In this document: one piece after another, positions 1-11,640 of the stretch
Numbering within the stretch: the first letter of the stretch is position 1
Layout: each line of letters begins with the position of its first letter
Assembly: GCA_028023455.1 (NCBI GenBank)
Contig: JAQFVV010000001.1
Coordinates: 22,893,401-22,957,400, forward strand
DNA from: Epiperipatus broadwayi
Lineage: Eukaryota > Onychophora > Udeonychophora > Euonychophora > Peripatidae
DNA length: 64,000 bases
Direction of reading: 5' to 3'
Position numbers and translations under genes: made by a program
The notes under the pieces: model-generated
Told to the model about the DNA's origin: nothing
Databases searched by the model: none
The model's input: the letters and a program-made list of their open reading frames with translations, nothing else

Positions 1-1605
1 GATATTATCTACTGTACTAAAATCACTTTTAAATCCATCTTGTTCTTTTGGTTGATTGAAATTCAGTGTTCTCTGTAAACAAATTGTAATTATCTTGATA
101 AAAATTTTGGATAGAACTGATAAGAGACTGATAAGTCTGTGATTTCCAATATCTTCTTTATCACCTTTTTTAAATATTAATACTGCATTCTTCCAATCAT
201 CTGGTTTGTCTTTATCATTTAGACATTTAGTATATAACTTTGCCAAAATTTTTTTATTTCTTCACTTGCTTCTTTTAATATATTGATTATAATTCCTTTA
301 TTACCTGGAGCTTTTTCCTTCTTCATAAATTTAATTGCATGTTTTATTTTTTCATTTAAAATTCTGGATAATTCAGAAAATATAATAGGTGTAGGAGGTA
401 CTTGTTCTTTATTACTATATAATTCTTGATAGAACTCTTCTACTCATTTCATGATGTCATCTCTCATTTTAGTAATAATTCGATCTTTTTTTCTTATTGG
501 AGATATAAGTTTCCTACCATTTATTCTCTTCTACAGCATTCCTTGCTAGTCCACAATTATACTTACATCATTATCAACTCTTTTTCATACTAATTTACAA
601 AATTTGAGATATTCAATCCTTTTTAATGCATCATTTTAATATATCCTCATACTCCTTTTCTTCATAAAATTCTCTAATCTCAGCAGAAATTTTAATAGTC
701 AATTGTTGCTTTTCTTTATTAACATTTTCCTATTAATTCCATTCAAATCTGAATCATGTTCAAAATTTACTAATACTTGAAACAGATTTGTAAGTTCTAA
801 TTTAAATTCATTAGAATGTTTCTGAAGATTAGAATATTAATTGTAAATATTGTTTTTCTTAATAATTTTTGTCTCTCTAGTTTTGCATTAACATGTATCT
901 TACATCTTATTAATCGATCACTCTCTGTATTGAATTTATTAAAAACATTTACAATCTTGAAATATGTATTTTCTATTAGTGAAAATATAATCCAATTCTG
1001 CTGTACCTTCATTTCGATGCTTCCATTTCCTTTTAATATTTTTTTCAAAAAAAAGAATTCACAATATAAAATTTTTCTTTTTCTGCAAACTCCACAAGTC
1101 TTTGTTCTCTATCATTTCTATTATTATTACCAAATTTATCTACAACACTTTCATTTTTTATTTGTTTACCAATTCTAGCATTAAAATCTCCTATAACAAT
1201 TTTAAAATGTTGTTTAGTCTGATCAAAAGCCTTTTGTACATACATATAAACCTGAATTATCTGCATTTAGTATTTGCTATTAAGTTGAATAACTAATCTT
1301 GCCATTCTATCTGATGCATCATCAATCTCCACAATGTTGTTCTTCCACTTTTTATTTATAGTGAATCCTACTCCACTCGTGTCTTTGTAGTAGAGTACAT
1401 GTCCACTTTTTAAATCAATTAGCTCTTCACCTTTTCTTCTAATTTCATAAAGTTCAATAATGTCCCATTTAATATAATATAGTTCTTCCAATTCTTGCAA
1501 TCTTCCTTCACTTAAAAGTGATCTGCAGTTGTAAGTACCTAAATGAAAAGTCATCATCAAATGGCAGCCTGGGTTCACAATCAGGGGATTCTTAACACCC
1601 GCCAT
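1..1605 (-). pseudogene. RTE-type non-LTR retrotransposon ORF (endonuclease + reverse transcriptase), broken
   Basis: Read on the minus strand, this is the N-terminal part of an RTE-class endonuclease/reverse transcriptase that makes cDNA by target-primed reverse transcription. The start Met is at 1605. The APE-type endonuclease follows with LGTYNCRSL, KWDII, RRKGEEL, SGHVLYYK, a shifted segment with KIVIGDFNARIGKQ near 1180, and NKFNTESDRLIR near 910. The family normally has the catalytic triplet S-D-H at that last site. Here the His codon is missing (SD-R), which predicts a dead nuclease. A linker follows (AIKFMKKEKAPGNKG near 320), then reverse-transcriptase motifs (KPDDWKNAVLIFKKGDKED, SLLSVLSKIF, EQDGFKSDFSTVDNI) that run off the window start. 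Frameshifts separate the 1267-1605, 1045-1266 and 797-1048 frames. Annotation pipelines often call such EN fragments 'craniofacial development protein 2-like'. The assignment to RTE rests on these motifs. Confidence 0.85.
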
Positions 1606-1981
1606 CTGTGGTCACTAACCACTGCCTTGGCTGTTGATTTTACTGCCTCCTGGGAATAACGGCCATGATTTATTTTTGTCTGTCATGATTGTATATATCT
1701 ATTAGAAAAAAATTCTTCTTTCACACTGTTGTGTATTCATCTATGTAGCTGACTACCAACAATTATTACAAGATTATTAATCAGGGGTTTCTTAGCACCT
1801 TCCACCTGTGGTCACTAACCACTGTCTTGGCTGTTGATTTTATTGTCTCCTGGGAATAAGGGCCATGATTTATTTTTGTCTGTCATGATTGTATATATCT
1901 ATTAGAAAAAAAAAGTTCTTTCACACTGTTGTGTATTCAGCTATAAAGCTGACTACCAACAATTATCACAAGATTATTAAT
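1582..1981 (-). repeat. Two 200-bp tandem monomers forming the 5' UTR of the RTE-type element
   Basis: The segments 1582-1781 and 1782-1981 are direct copies with a period of exactly 200 bp and only scattered substitutions. They directly precede the retrotransposon ORF on the minus strand, and the start codon at 1605 lies inside the proximal monomer. At the same place in the distal monomer ATG is changed to GTG. Tandem 5' monomers are known promoters in several LINE groups; a promoter role here is inferred from position. Confidence 0.75.
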
Positions 1982-2139
1982 TGATCAAAATGTTATTAAA
2001 TAAGAATAAATACATTTATTTACATATTATATATATATACATATCAATTAAGATTTAACTAAATAGCATTCATTAGTTTCTTTATATACACACATAAAAT
2101 TAGTCTTTGATTTAAAGTTCTAAATCTTCAATGCTATAA

Positions 2140-2480
2140 TCGCCACCAAGCAAACAAATATTGCCATTACAATAGTGATGGACCTAAGTGAATACCAAAT
2201 GTTTATACTCATGGCACTTAAAACACACTCCTAATTGGGTCTTCTCAGGCCTATACAAATAATAAAAGACCGGTGAGGTCTGTAAACATTTTCTCTAGTC
2301 GGCTATCCTTCACCTTCAGAGGCACGGACTCTGGGGCACTCCGTTGCAGAAAAGTCTAGGGCTGCTTTTCCCTCAGCTTCTTTTAAAGGTCCTTATGTCA
2401 GCAACAAACAACAGCACCCAAGGAATGGAGAAAAGCTGACGACAACACTCTTTTTTGGTCACACTATTTATACTGTTTTC
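2140..2480 (-). promoter_or_regulatory. LTR-like promoter block with TATA box
   Basis: On the minus strand a TATA box (AGTATAAATAGTG near 2470) is followed by about 300 bp that is less A+T-rich than the surroundings. That stretch includes CCGACTAG and a later TCTTTTATTATTTG. It resembles the U3/R region of an LTR. A second block at 14850-15070, also minus, has the same layout and also contains CGACTAG. Neither the opposite LTR nor clear TG/CA ends could be found, so this is a candidate solo or truncated LTR. Confidence 0.35.
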
Positions 2481-4560
2481 TCCTTACTTGAATTCATTGA
2501 TAAATTCCTATCATTCCAATGTAAAAGTAAATCCATTTGACTAATGCATTTTTACAATGACGATAAGGATCCGGCTTCTAATTACGACCATTCGCATTCC
2601 ACAGTAATTAGCTTCAAATATTTATTCCATTTGTTTTCTCCTAAAAATAATTTAATGATTTGATTTTAACAATATACAGTTTTCTTGGTATTTTAAATCC
2701 AAGAGTTACATCTTGCCTTGAAAATAATCCTTTGCATTATCTTTCAGCAATCTTTTATAGAATGCTTTTAAGTTACATTCGTTAACTGTTTAAGTCTAAT
2801 TTATCTGCAAACCAATCTTTCTTCATTGAATTAGACTTAGACTCAAATTATCAAAATAAAGTTTCCTTTATGTTTACAGAATTTATTTTTCATTACTTTT
2901 TAAACCTCTACATATTTATTTACATTTACATTTCTATTAATTAGTAGCGATCATTTCATTGCTTTTTAAACTAGATATGTATTTACATTTCATTACTGTT
3001 TTTTCTTTGAAGTAAAACTTAGCTTTATAACTTATAGCTCTCGAGTTACTAATATATTTTCTACAAAATATAGCACACACATTCATTCTGCCTTATCGGG
3101 CAATTGAGAATAAAGACCATGATGTTTCTTGATCTCGTCATACTGGATAATGCATATTGGTAAGCAAACCCATTCATATTTGTATACTATATGAACAATC
3201 ACATTGTAATAACAGCTGCAACGACAAGAATGTATGAAATGGACATAAGGAATTTGCTCTGCTCTGTTCCTTTAAGGCCGTCAAGAAGAATCAAAGGGTC
3301 TCCTTTCAGTTAACAACAAACTCCTTTCTGCAGCCAGAATTTTTGTAATTTAATTTATATATTTAATATTAACTTAATAATTATTGCAATGTTCATTTTT
3401 ACTTACTATAATTTTTTTTTTTTTAATAAATGTTTATTATAACAGATTTTTATAATTCTATAATGTTTAAGTTTAATTTTATATCTATCTATAATCTTAT
3501 TATTTTACATTTGAATCAATATTATTTTTTTGTTATAACTTTAATAGAAAGAATTTTATCTACTAAAGTAATTTTTGGTGCCAAAGAAATGTTTTCTTAG
3601 TTAACAACAGTATTGCCAACATTTTTACCAAAATGTCTTGAAGGTTGTTTTATTAATGGATTTATTTTAAGGTTTATTTCTTTTTTTTTTTATAACTGAC
3701 TTAAGTTATATATAAATAAATATACAAACATATTTAGATACATTAATGCATATAGTACATATATACTTAAATATTTTCAAGAAATAATTTTTTATATAAT
3801 CATTTTTTTTTTTACTTTTAAATTTAATACCAAACCTAGTTTATGCTTTTGTTATGTAATGATTGGCACTTTTATCAAAAAAGAGAGAGAAGAGTGTCAT
3901 GTCATTGTAATTAATGTACTTGTCTGCCATGTTCATGATTTGAGTTTCCATTTCAGATTAGATGAATCATAGAAATTTTTTCAAATTACAAGGCTATCAA
4001 AAATTGTTAGTTATAAGATAAAAAAATTCAAATATCAATGTGTATGTGTCACTAAATTTACTATAAAAACAAAAAATATGATTTGGACAAGATGTAGTTT
4101 TCATCATAGGTAAAGGAAGTATTGACATTTTGAATGTTGAGGCTATAACTTTTACTTTTTTTAAAATGTTTTGATTTAGAAGTTATTTGGTATGTTAAAA
4201 AAGATGTCTATGTTTACAATATTACAACTAAAAGTTGATGATGATGATGATGATGATGCAGTATTTTATTGCTCTTGTAAATAAAACATATTAGCAAAAT
4301 AAATAAAATCTGGAAATAAGTTACAAATAATTTTGAAATGTTTAATTTTTGTTACAAACAAATTTTTATACATTTATTTTAGTATTATGTATATATTATA
4401 GGAAATTAAAATAGATTTTGTTGAACACACAAAAAACTCAGAAATGGGACGAATTTCTTATCCTTATGATCAGAGCAAAATGTGTTATGTAGATACAAAT
4501 CTTTAAAAAGAAAGATTCACTGGCATAGAAAAATTTTCCATAGAGGTAAATAGTATAAAA
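2481..4560. other. A+T-rich stretch without genes
   Basis: No coding exon or structured repeat was recognised. It has many poly-A/T runs and a short GAT trinucleotide microsatellite at about 4235-4258. Confidence 0.6.
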
Positions 4561-5060
4561 CAGTGGTCTTCAACCCTTGGTCCGCAGACCGGTGCCGGGC
4601 CGCAGAAGTTTTCTGCCGGTCCACAGTAGACTGGCAGGAAAGTTTGTAATAACAAAATAATAAGAGTTTAAACTTTTAATTAATATAAACAATTTTTATT
4701 TATTTTTTCATATCATTTTTACCCAATTTAAAAAAAAGAAACAGAATGAAAACAAAATCTAATCAATCATACATAAATTAATTTGTTTTTCTAGTTATCA
4801 CAGATGTTTATGGGGGGGAGGAGGCGGTAGAATTAAATTTTTTATTACTTTTCTAAAAAAATTCAAAATTTTAAAAAAAAGTTTTTTATTATACAAACTC
4901 CATATATATATAACTTCATCTTGTATATTTAACATTGTTGTTTTGATCAGGCTAAGCAGTTTACATCTTTAAGGAAATTTATCTATAGACTTCTGCCAGT
5001 TCGTGTAACCTTATCCTTATTTTTACCAATCCGCAGGTGTGAAAAGGTTGAAGACCACTG
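4561..5060. mobile_element. Non-autonomous hAT-type DNA transposon (500 bp)
   Basis: The element starts CAGTGGTCTTCAACCCTT and ends with its inverted complement AAAGGTTGAAGACCACTG, an 18-bp terminal inverted repeat with one mismatch. The 8-bp sequence GTATAAAA occurs immediately before (4553-4560) and after (5061-5068) as a perfect target-site duplication. The CAGTGG-type terminus and 8-bp duplication are diagnostic of the hAT superfamily (Charlie/Buster-like). At 500 bp with no open frame it cannot encode a transposase and must have been mobilised in trans. The perfect duplication suggests a fairly recent insertion. Confidence 0.88.
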
Positions 5061-5160
5061 GTATAAAATGTCAGTGAAGTTCTCATTCAGCTTCCTCAGG
5101 ATCAGTATACTTTTGACAACTGTTTCAGTCAATTCTGAAATAACAAGAGTGTTTATGAAA

Positions 5161-5315
5161 CAGGCAAAACTCTCCATACAGTAGTGCCACCCTGTGCCAA
5201 CCAGAGTAATCAATGGATACCAGAAGGCTTGTGCATAAAATCCTAGTAAGCCTTCTGGTATCCATTGATTACTCTGGTTGGCACAGGGTGGCACTACTGT
5301 ATGGAGTTTTGCCTG
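5161..5315. repeat. Near-perfect long hairpin (68-70 bp arms, 17-bp loop)
   Basis: Bases 5161-5230 and 5248-5315 are inverted complements differing only by a 2-base indel, with the loop at 5231-5247. The arms are clearly less A+T-rich than the flanks. A transcript would fold into a pre-miRNA-like or dsRNA hairpin. A short open frame through it is a by-product of the symmetry. It may be a fold-back MITE, an inverted duplication at a break, or an inverted gene fragment; the source is not recognised. Confidence 0.8.
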
Positions 5316-6652
5316 TTTAATAGCAATTATGTGCTAGTATAAGAGATGGTGATTATGTGATGTGATGTTAAGAGTGTTCATGCATAGATTTTTTTTTTTA
5401 TCAGCATTTTGATTATTTTTAGATCAGAAATTTTTGAAAGGTACTTATAAAGTATTCCTGACACGTGCTGTTATCATTTAAAAATTGTTTTATCAATATT
5501 CAAGGCCACATTTACCTTGAAGAAGTTGAATGAATATCAAAATATCAATTGCACTTTTTTGTGAGGATTTTTTCTTTATCTGTAGGTTAAAGTCTTTTTA
5601 TATATGTGCAACAAGTTTATCAATTTTGTTCTGATTATAATGTTTATCAAAGTCTGTTTTAAATTGTCTTTTAATTATGAAAACACTCACAATAACTTTT
5701 TTAACCTCTATGGGGATGATTTTTATTCTATTTAAAAGCTTTTAATTGATTTGATGTGTGATATTTTTTTTGATCTGTTATAGAGATCAAATTCTCACAT
5801 CAAAGTATTGTGTTTTATCTTTTTATTCTTGCTATCTGGGTTTACCATACATTCTGCTTTAGCCTGGATTATCCTAGTTTTAAAGTTTGTCCTGAAGTCT
5901 TGGTTGGTTTGATGTTTTGGCCTAGTTCACCTTGTAAGAGTACATCATTTCAAAAGAAATGATGAAAAATAGATTATGCTGATAAAATGTTTCATATTTT
6001 TTATTTTAATTTTTTAATATTTCATTATAAAAAATAAAATAATAACAAGTAAAATAAAATAAAAAGTATTTGAATCTATCGTTCTATTTGATTTTAAAAT
6101 GTTTTGTCTAATCTCAACAAATAATTAAAATTTTTTTTTTTTTTGTTTGTTTTTGATCTCTTCTATTATGTCTTTGTAATAATTGCAATTAATAAATAGA
6201 ATTATTACTTAGTAACTTTTTTTTGTTTCACTTTGGAAAAAAAAAGATAATACTATCATACATTTAACAGTATTTTATGAAAAGTTAACATTCCATTGAT
6301 TGGTTTTTATATTTAAAATATACTGCATAGGGAAATATTCACCATTACTTTTATCTACTTTTGATATTGCTTTTTTCAGATCAGTTTTGAAGTTAATAAC
6401 TTAAAATTCTCCAAACTGGTCCTACTAATAGTTAAAAAGATGAAAGAATATACAAATCTATTTGTTTAGAAGTTTCCAAAAATCTCTTTAGTAGAAAGTT
6501 GTTATTTAATGAAATTTTTTTTATTGAAGAAATATTTTAATGAAAATCTTTTTAGATTTGTAGTTGTACTATTTAAAAAAATGCAAAACCACTAAAATAT
6601 AATTTACAAAAGGTGCATTGTTTTCTGTTTAAGATCTGAAAATGAAATGATT
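5316..6652. other. A+T-rich stretch without genes
   Basis: No coding exon, terminal repeat or tandem array was recognised. Confidence 0.6.
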
Positions 6653-6716
6653 CTATTATCATTCCAACAGATAAAGAAATGCTACTATTATCATTCCAAC
6701 AGATAAAGAAATGCTA
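6653..6716. repeat. Perfect tandem duplication, 2 x 32 bp
   Basis: The 32-bp unit beginning CTATTATCATTCCAACAG occurs twice head to tail without mismatch (6653-6684, 6685-6716). Confidence 0.9.
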
Positions 6717-6954
6717 CTGTCTTAATTGATTGCACAGATTATATATATAAAAAACTTTGTACTGATTTAGTTTGTGATCATGGCAATTTGAAATCTAAAG
6801 ACCAGCTAAAACCACCGCCCATACATTCAACGATGACATCGAATAATCAACACATGGTCATGATATGATCATTCATTTTTTAACTGTAATTAACATCAAT
6901 AATTAAAAAATTAAAGTGCAAATTTTATACAACTATCCTTGATCAAATCACATG

Positions 6955-7690
6955 ACTTAAATATAAAAAATGGGAATAACAAATGATCACATGTTGAAAT
7001 AACGTTAATATTAAATAATAGTAGAAACAACTGCCGAAATATATTAATTAAACAATTAATAATAAATTGCATTTTATCTTAACATTAGTTGAAAGAATAA
7101 TTGTCTAAAGTAAAGAATATTAATTTTACAATTAATAAATCAATTTTTTTCTTATGAAAGTGAGTAATGTTGTGTGCTTAATTTCTTACATATCGTTATT
7201 AGCTGGGGATAGATAAAAAATGTAAGAGAGGTTTGGATTATGTTTATCTTATTTAAAATTCAATATTGTTTTACACTTAAAATAATCAACAAATTTCTAT
7301 TAAAGTTAATTTGTTAATTATTTCAAATGTAAAACGGGTATTATAAACACTAACCTTTTCACCGACATTAGGTGGTGTTATCATCTTTGAGAATTTAATG
7401 AATAAATCTCTCTCAATTAGATTCTTTTTATCCATCTGCCAGCTAATAACATCATGTGAGAAATTAAGCACTCAACCTTACTTGCTTTGGTAAAAAAAAT
7501 CTGATTTATTATTATTTTTTAATTGTAAAATTAATATTCTTTACTTTAGACAATTATTCTTTTGACTAATGTTAAGATATTATTAATTATAGAATTAATA
7601 CGCTTCAGCAGTTATTTCTAAGTTTATTCAACATTTAAATTATTTCAACATGAAGTTTGATCAATTTTATATTTATTGAACATGTCGTTT
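6955..7690. mobile_element. Fold-back element with long degenerate inverted repeats
   Basis: The arms at about 6955-7225 and 7425-7690 are inverted complements at moderate identity over more than 200 bp. Matched blocks include TGTCTAAAGTAAAGAATATT in the left arm and its complement near 7534-7556, and TTATTAGCTGG against CCAGCTAATAA. The roughly 200-bp centre has no recognised coding sequence. It resembles an old MITE or fold-back transposon. The outer limits are uncertain and no target duplication was found. Confidence 0.55.
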
Positions 7691-7775
7691 TTTAATTAAT
7701 ATGTGTGTCCATTTTTTCCCCCTTTACTTGTTCTGTTTAAGTACTTTAAATTCATTGTTTAGAAATTATAAGCTA

Positions 7776-8820
7776 AGATTTGAAATACCAGTCACTCTTA
7801 TATCTGGAGCCTAATTGTAAATATAGGGGTTTTGAACTCAGACTTTCAAGCCCCTTCACTATCTACACTATCTCTTACTACTGATATACATGATCACACA
7901 CATGCAAAAAGGATAAATAATCACCAATATACGTATTTCATGCTAAACCAGCACTCATCATTTGGTCCAGATTACCATCTCCCATATATATATATATCTG
8001 TAATCAGTGATATATATAATCAACAACATTGGCATCAGCATGGGATTTGGGAATTCTATCATCAGATTTTCAATGGTATGGATGGCTGAAGAGTTGGATG
8101 TTGGAGTAGGGTGAAGTCTGTCCATTAAAGTGTAAGGATTTACTGTCTTCAATATAAACTGAGCACTGATTTTATATATGAATGGGAGATGGTAATCTGG
8201 ACCAACTGATGAGCACTGGTTTAGCATTAAATATGTATATTAGTGATTATTTATCTTTTCTGCATGTGTGTGGTCATGTGTATTAGTAGTATGAGATAGT
8301 GTGGATAGTGAAGGAGCTTGAAAGTCTGAGTTCAAATCTCCTATATTTACAATTAGACTCCAGGTATAAGAGTACCTGGTATTTCAAATTTTACATATTA
8401 AGCCTGTAGTCTGCCCATTCCTCTTCTATATATTTAAATGGATACTGTCCTATATGTGAGGTGTCAGAATGACTTGAGGTCAACATGGGCATGACAACAA
8501 TATTGGCATCCGCATGGGATTTGGGAATTCTATCATCAGATTTTCCATGGTATGGATGGCTGAAGAGTTGGAGGTTGGAATAGGTTTAAGCCTGTCCATT
8601 AAACTGTAAGGATTTGTTGCCTTAATATAAACTGAGCACTGATTATATATATGTATAGGAGACAGTAATCTGGACCAACTGATGAGTGCTGGTTTAGTAC
8701 GAAATATGTATATTGGTGATTTTTTTTTTACTGCATGTGTGTGGTCATATGTATCAGTAGTATGAGATAGTGTGGATAGTGAAGGGGCTTGAAAGTGTGA
8801 GTTCAAATTCCCTATATTTA
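7776..8820 (+). mobile_element. Retrozyme-like insertion: inverted head plus tandem hammerhead repeat, 13-bp TSD
   Basis: A perfect 13-bp direct repeat, AAATTATAAGCTA, sits at 7763-7775 and 8821-8833 and defines the insertion. Inside are an inverted partial copy (7776 to about 7990), one full unit (about 8021-8494) and a partial second unit (8495-8820), period 473-474 bp. Each copy includes a hammerhead motif. The last copy is intact, the middle one has lost the invariant G12, and the inverted one has C3 changed to A. The layout matches small non-autonomous retroelements with type I hammerheads (retrozymes) and Penelope-like terminal repeats. There is no protein-coding capacity, so movement would need a partner reverse transcriptase. 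Confidence 0.7.
8674..8717 (+). ncRNA. Type I hammerhead ribozyme, complete core
   Basis: Read 5' to 3' as RNA: stem I strand ACCAA, core CUGAUGA, stem II GUGCU with loop GGUUU and partner AGUAC (one G-U pair), core GAA, short helix III AUA/UAU region closing A15.1-U16.1, cleavage-site nucleotide A at 8712, then stem I partner UUGGU. All invariant positions (C3, U4, G5, A6, G8, A9, G12, A13, A14, A15.1, U16.1) are present and the 10.1-11.1 pair is G-C. The inverted copy at 7923-7966 (minus) has the perfect palindrome AUACGUAU as helix III, as expected for hammerheads that act as dimers. The degenerate copy at about 8201-8244 lacks G12. Self-cleavage of tandem transcripts would release a 473-nt monomer. 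Confidence 0.75.
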
Positions 8821-8898
8821 AAATTATAAGCTAGTAAAATAATATGCTTTATTTCATATGGGCATATAGTATAAATCATATTGTAGAAGTTATGAACA

Positions 8899-9074
8899 TT
8901 TAGTATTTAAAATGTGCTTTCCGCCATTTTGAGTTCTTAGGACTGTCCAAAAATCAGTGCTGACATATCCAAGCGACCCCTTGTGGATTATTCATTGTCA
9001 TTTATAGCTTAGAAATGTCAGTGGTGGTTTTAGGTGATCCTTAGAACTCAAAATGGCAGTGAGCATATACTAAA
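8899..9074. repeat. Fold-back repeat (about 65-bp arms)
   Basis: Bases 8899-8966 and 9015-9074 form an inverted repeat; both arms include the block CCATTTTGAGTTCT or its complement. The centre is about 48 bp. It is probably a small MITE-like remnant; ends and target duplication are unresolved. Confidence 0.6.
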
Positions 9075-11239
9075 TCAGCACCAAAAACTTATTAATATCA
9101 CTAAGCATAAAAAGTTTGATAGAAATTATATATCCAGAAAAAAAAGACAAAACTTGTAATCAAATGTTGATACAAAAATTAGAAGCATTCCCAGATAGGA
9201 TTCTTCATCATAGCTCTAATTTTAGACTTTATCAAAGATTCAAAAACTTCATTTTCCTTTGAAATCTATTATTTTGTGTTATTAATTCACTTAGTGTTAG
9301 CTAGATTTCTAGTTGTTTCTTTTATTGATAACTTATTATTTATAATTAAAAACTCCAAACATTTGTTTTCCTCTTTAAAAATTTAAAGCTAACTAGCTGC
9401 AGTTTATTGGGCAGTTTAACATTGTGTTTATTTATTACTGTGTACCTGTTGGAGAAGCTTTAACTGTTATTTGGAATTTAAAATTTTTTCGTATTTTATC
9501 CTAGAAAAATATTTTAAAAATACATTTTTTGTCTCTAAAGAAATATGAATAAATCAGAAACCTTCTATGGATTTCTGTTTTTCCATGGATTTTTTTTTTG
9601 AAAATCAAATTGTAGGTACATCTATTAAAAAGTTTCCTATTTAATTAGAATTGGCACTTTGCATTGGTTTTCAGTTTTTTATAACAATCATCAATTTAGT
9701 GTAAAATTTATTATGGAATTTAAAACTTTTTTTTTTTTTAGATATTGTAATTACTGAAAAGCCAATAGCTTATTCATTCTCATTACTTTCCTACTCTTAT
9801 ATTCCTGTTATAAAAAAAAATCTTTTGACAAGAGTTGAAGATTCTTCTGATCATGATCACCTTAAAAGACAAATATCTGGGTTATAGATATTCCATAATG
9901 ACTTTTTTAAAAAAAGAGTGAAAAAAGAAAAATCTTATTTCTGCAACAGAGTAGTTATTCTGTCATTAAAACAATTAATGATAAGATTAGCAAAAGTCTT
10001 TTTAAATATAACATTAAAACTTGATTTTTTTCTAAAGTTTAAAGACCTGGTAACATTGGAACCAAGGAGCATATGACATTTTAGATTTTGTTGCCATAGA
10101 AGCTAAATGAAATAGTCAAATAACTATATCAGTATATGAGTTGGGGAACATATAAATGTTTTCAGTCAAAGACCAATTACATTGTTTGCCTTCAAATTTT
10201 TTAGATATAGGCTTCCCAATTTTTACAAGATTAAAATATTAGCTGAATTAAAAAAGTGTTAAAATTTATTATGAGAAAATTTCTAGAAATTTTTAAACAA
10301 GCCAGATAGTTTAAATAAAAATGAAGTATAAAATGTATATTTATGACGATCTCTTAATTCAATCTCTTCCCACATTATCTAATATTAATTTTAAAGAATA
10401 TCTAATAAACAGTAAGAGTTTAGATTTGTTTTCAGCTTTCTTTATATATGATTGGTTATTTTAGAAATTATCTCAACAATAATCCTGAGCTCAATTAGGA
10501 CTAATGTGATATTAGGGAATCTTCTTAAGGCCTTCAACAATCTGATATATTTTATTTTTAATGAGAAATTATCTTCTAGACAATATTCTCAAAATTTTGT
10601 TTTCATTTCAACTTTTAACTATGAAAAATTTTGTTACAGTATATATATATTGTACCAATATTGAAATTATTACATAATAATTTATCTAAAAAAAATTATT
10701 AAAATAATCTTTCGTAAAAGAAAACGTATTTAAAAGTTTAAGAGTTTTATTACAGTTTATTTTTGTAAAAGAGTTTGAAATAAAAGTTACATAATAATTG
10801 ATTAAAAGAGGGGAGGGGGAGTTTTGGTTAGAAAAGTTAAACTAAAAGTTTTATAAAAGGAAGTAGAGTTTATTATTATTAGTCGAAATATAATTTAAAG
10901 TTTAAAAAATACAAATCACTTTTCATTCGAATTAAAGAAAAGGTAATCTTAAAACCAGTTATATATGCGCATATATATGTGCGATTGTAAATAAATAAAA
11001 ATGTATGCGTAATAAATATTAAAATGAAATAAAAGATTATTATTAAAAACACAGCGATGGCTATTAATTAAAATATAAAACAACAGGATTAAAAAGCTTG
11101 TCTCCAACGGATTAGCTACTAATTAAAATTATATAAAACAACACATTTGCATGGCTATTACTAACTAAACGATCTTCCAAAACACGTCAAAGGATTATCA
11201 AAGGAATTTCGACAACAGATATTGCCGGAGGATATTACA
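9075..11239. other. A+T-rich stretch without genes
   Basis: No coding exon or element structure was recognised. The 70-codon frame near 10452 is low-complexity and not credible. Confidence 0.55.
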
Positions 11240-11640
11240 AGGACAACACGTTGCAGGTATAAATAGACCTTTTTTTTTTTATCGGACAAGAGATCGAGTC
11301 AGTTAAGTTCAGAGAGGACAATCATTCAGTCGAGTAATTGTTTCAGTGCAGATAACAGTGCAGTTTATTAGGTATCCAGAAACAGAAATGCAGTGTTAAA
11401 AACCCACGGGAAACATACGCCTCTCCACAGCCTGAAGTCCGATGAAAACAGCATTATCTGCCCGTGAAATAATGTCAGCGTAACAACTTGGAAATGTCCG
11501 TCAGTATCTAATTGTCTCCAATAATAATAATCATGAATAATAAGGAAACTCATCAAGGAAACGTCCCAGCCGGCTGGAAATATTCTCACCTAAAGCAGTA
11601 ACCAAAGAAAACGAAGTTCTACGTCCACATTCAAAATCCT
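11240..11640 (+). promoter_or_regulatory. Possible LTR or gene promoter with TATA box
   Basis: GGTATAAATAGACC near 11255 is followed about 35 bp later by ACAAGAGATCGAGTCAGTT and CAGTCGAG, in a block less A+T-rich than its surroundings. The order of TATA box, start region and less A+T-rich leader is typical of LTR U3/R boundaries. A GT-type splice donor-like site (CCTAGGTAATAA) lies near 11640, and TGGCGCCCG, similar to the start of lysine-tRNA primer-binding sites, near 12104. A true first exon cannot be excluded. No second LTR was found in the window. Confidence 0.3.

Noticed and set aside
7832-8806. Three short frames over the 7776-8820 repeat read as related proteins
   Set aside because: They resemble each other only because the underlying repeat is copied and inverted; the repeat is an RNA-type element with no conserved reading frame.
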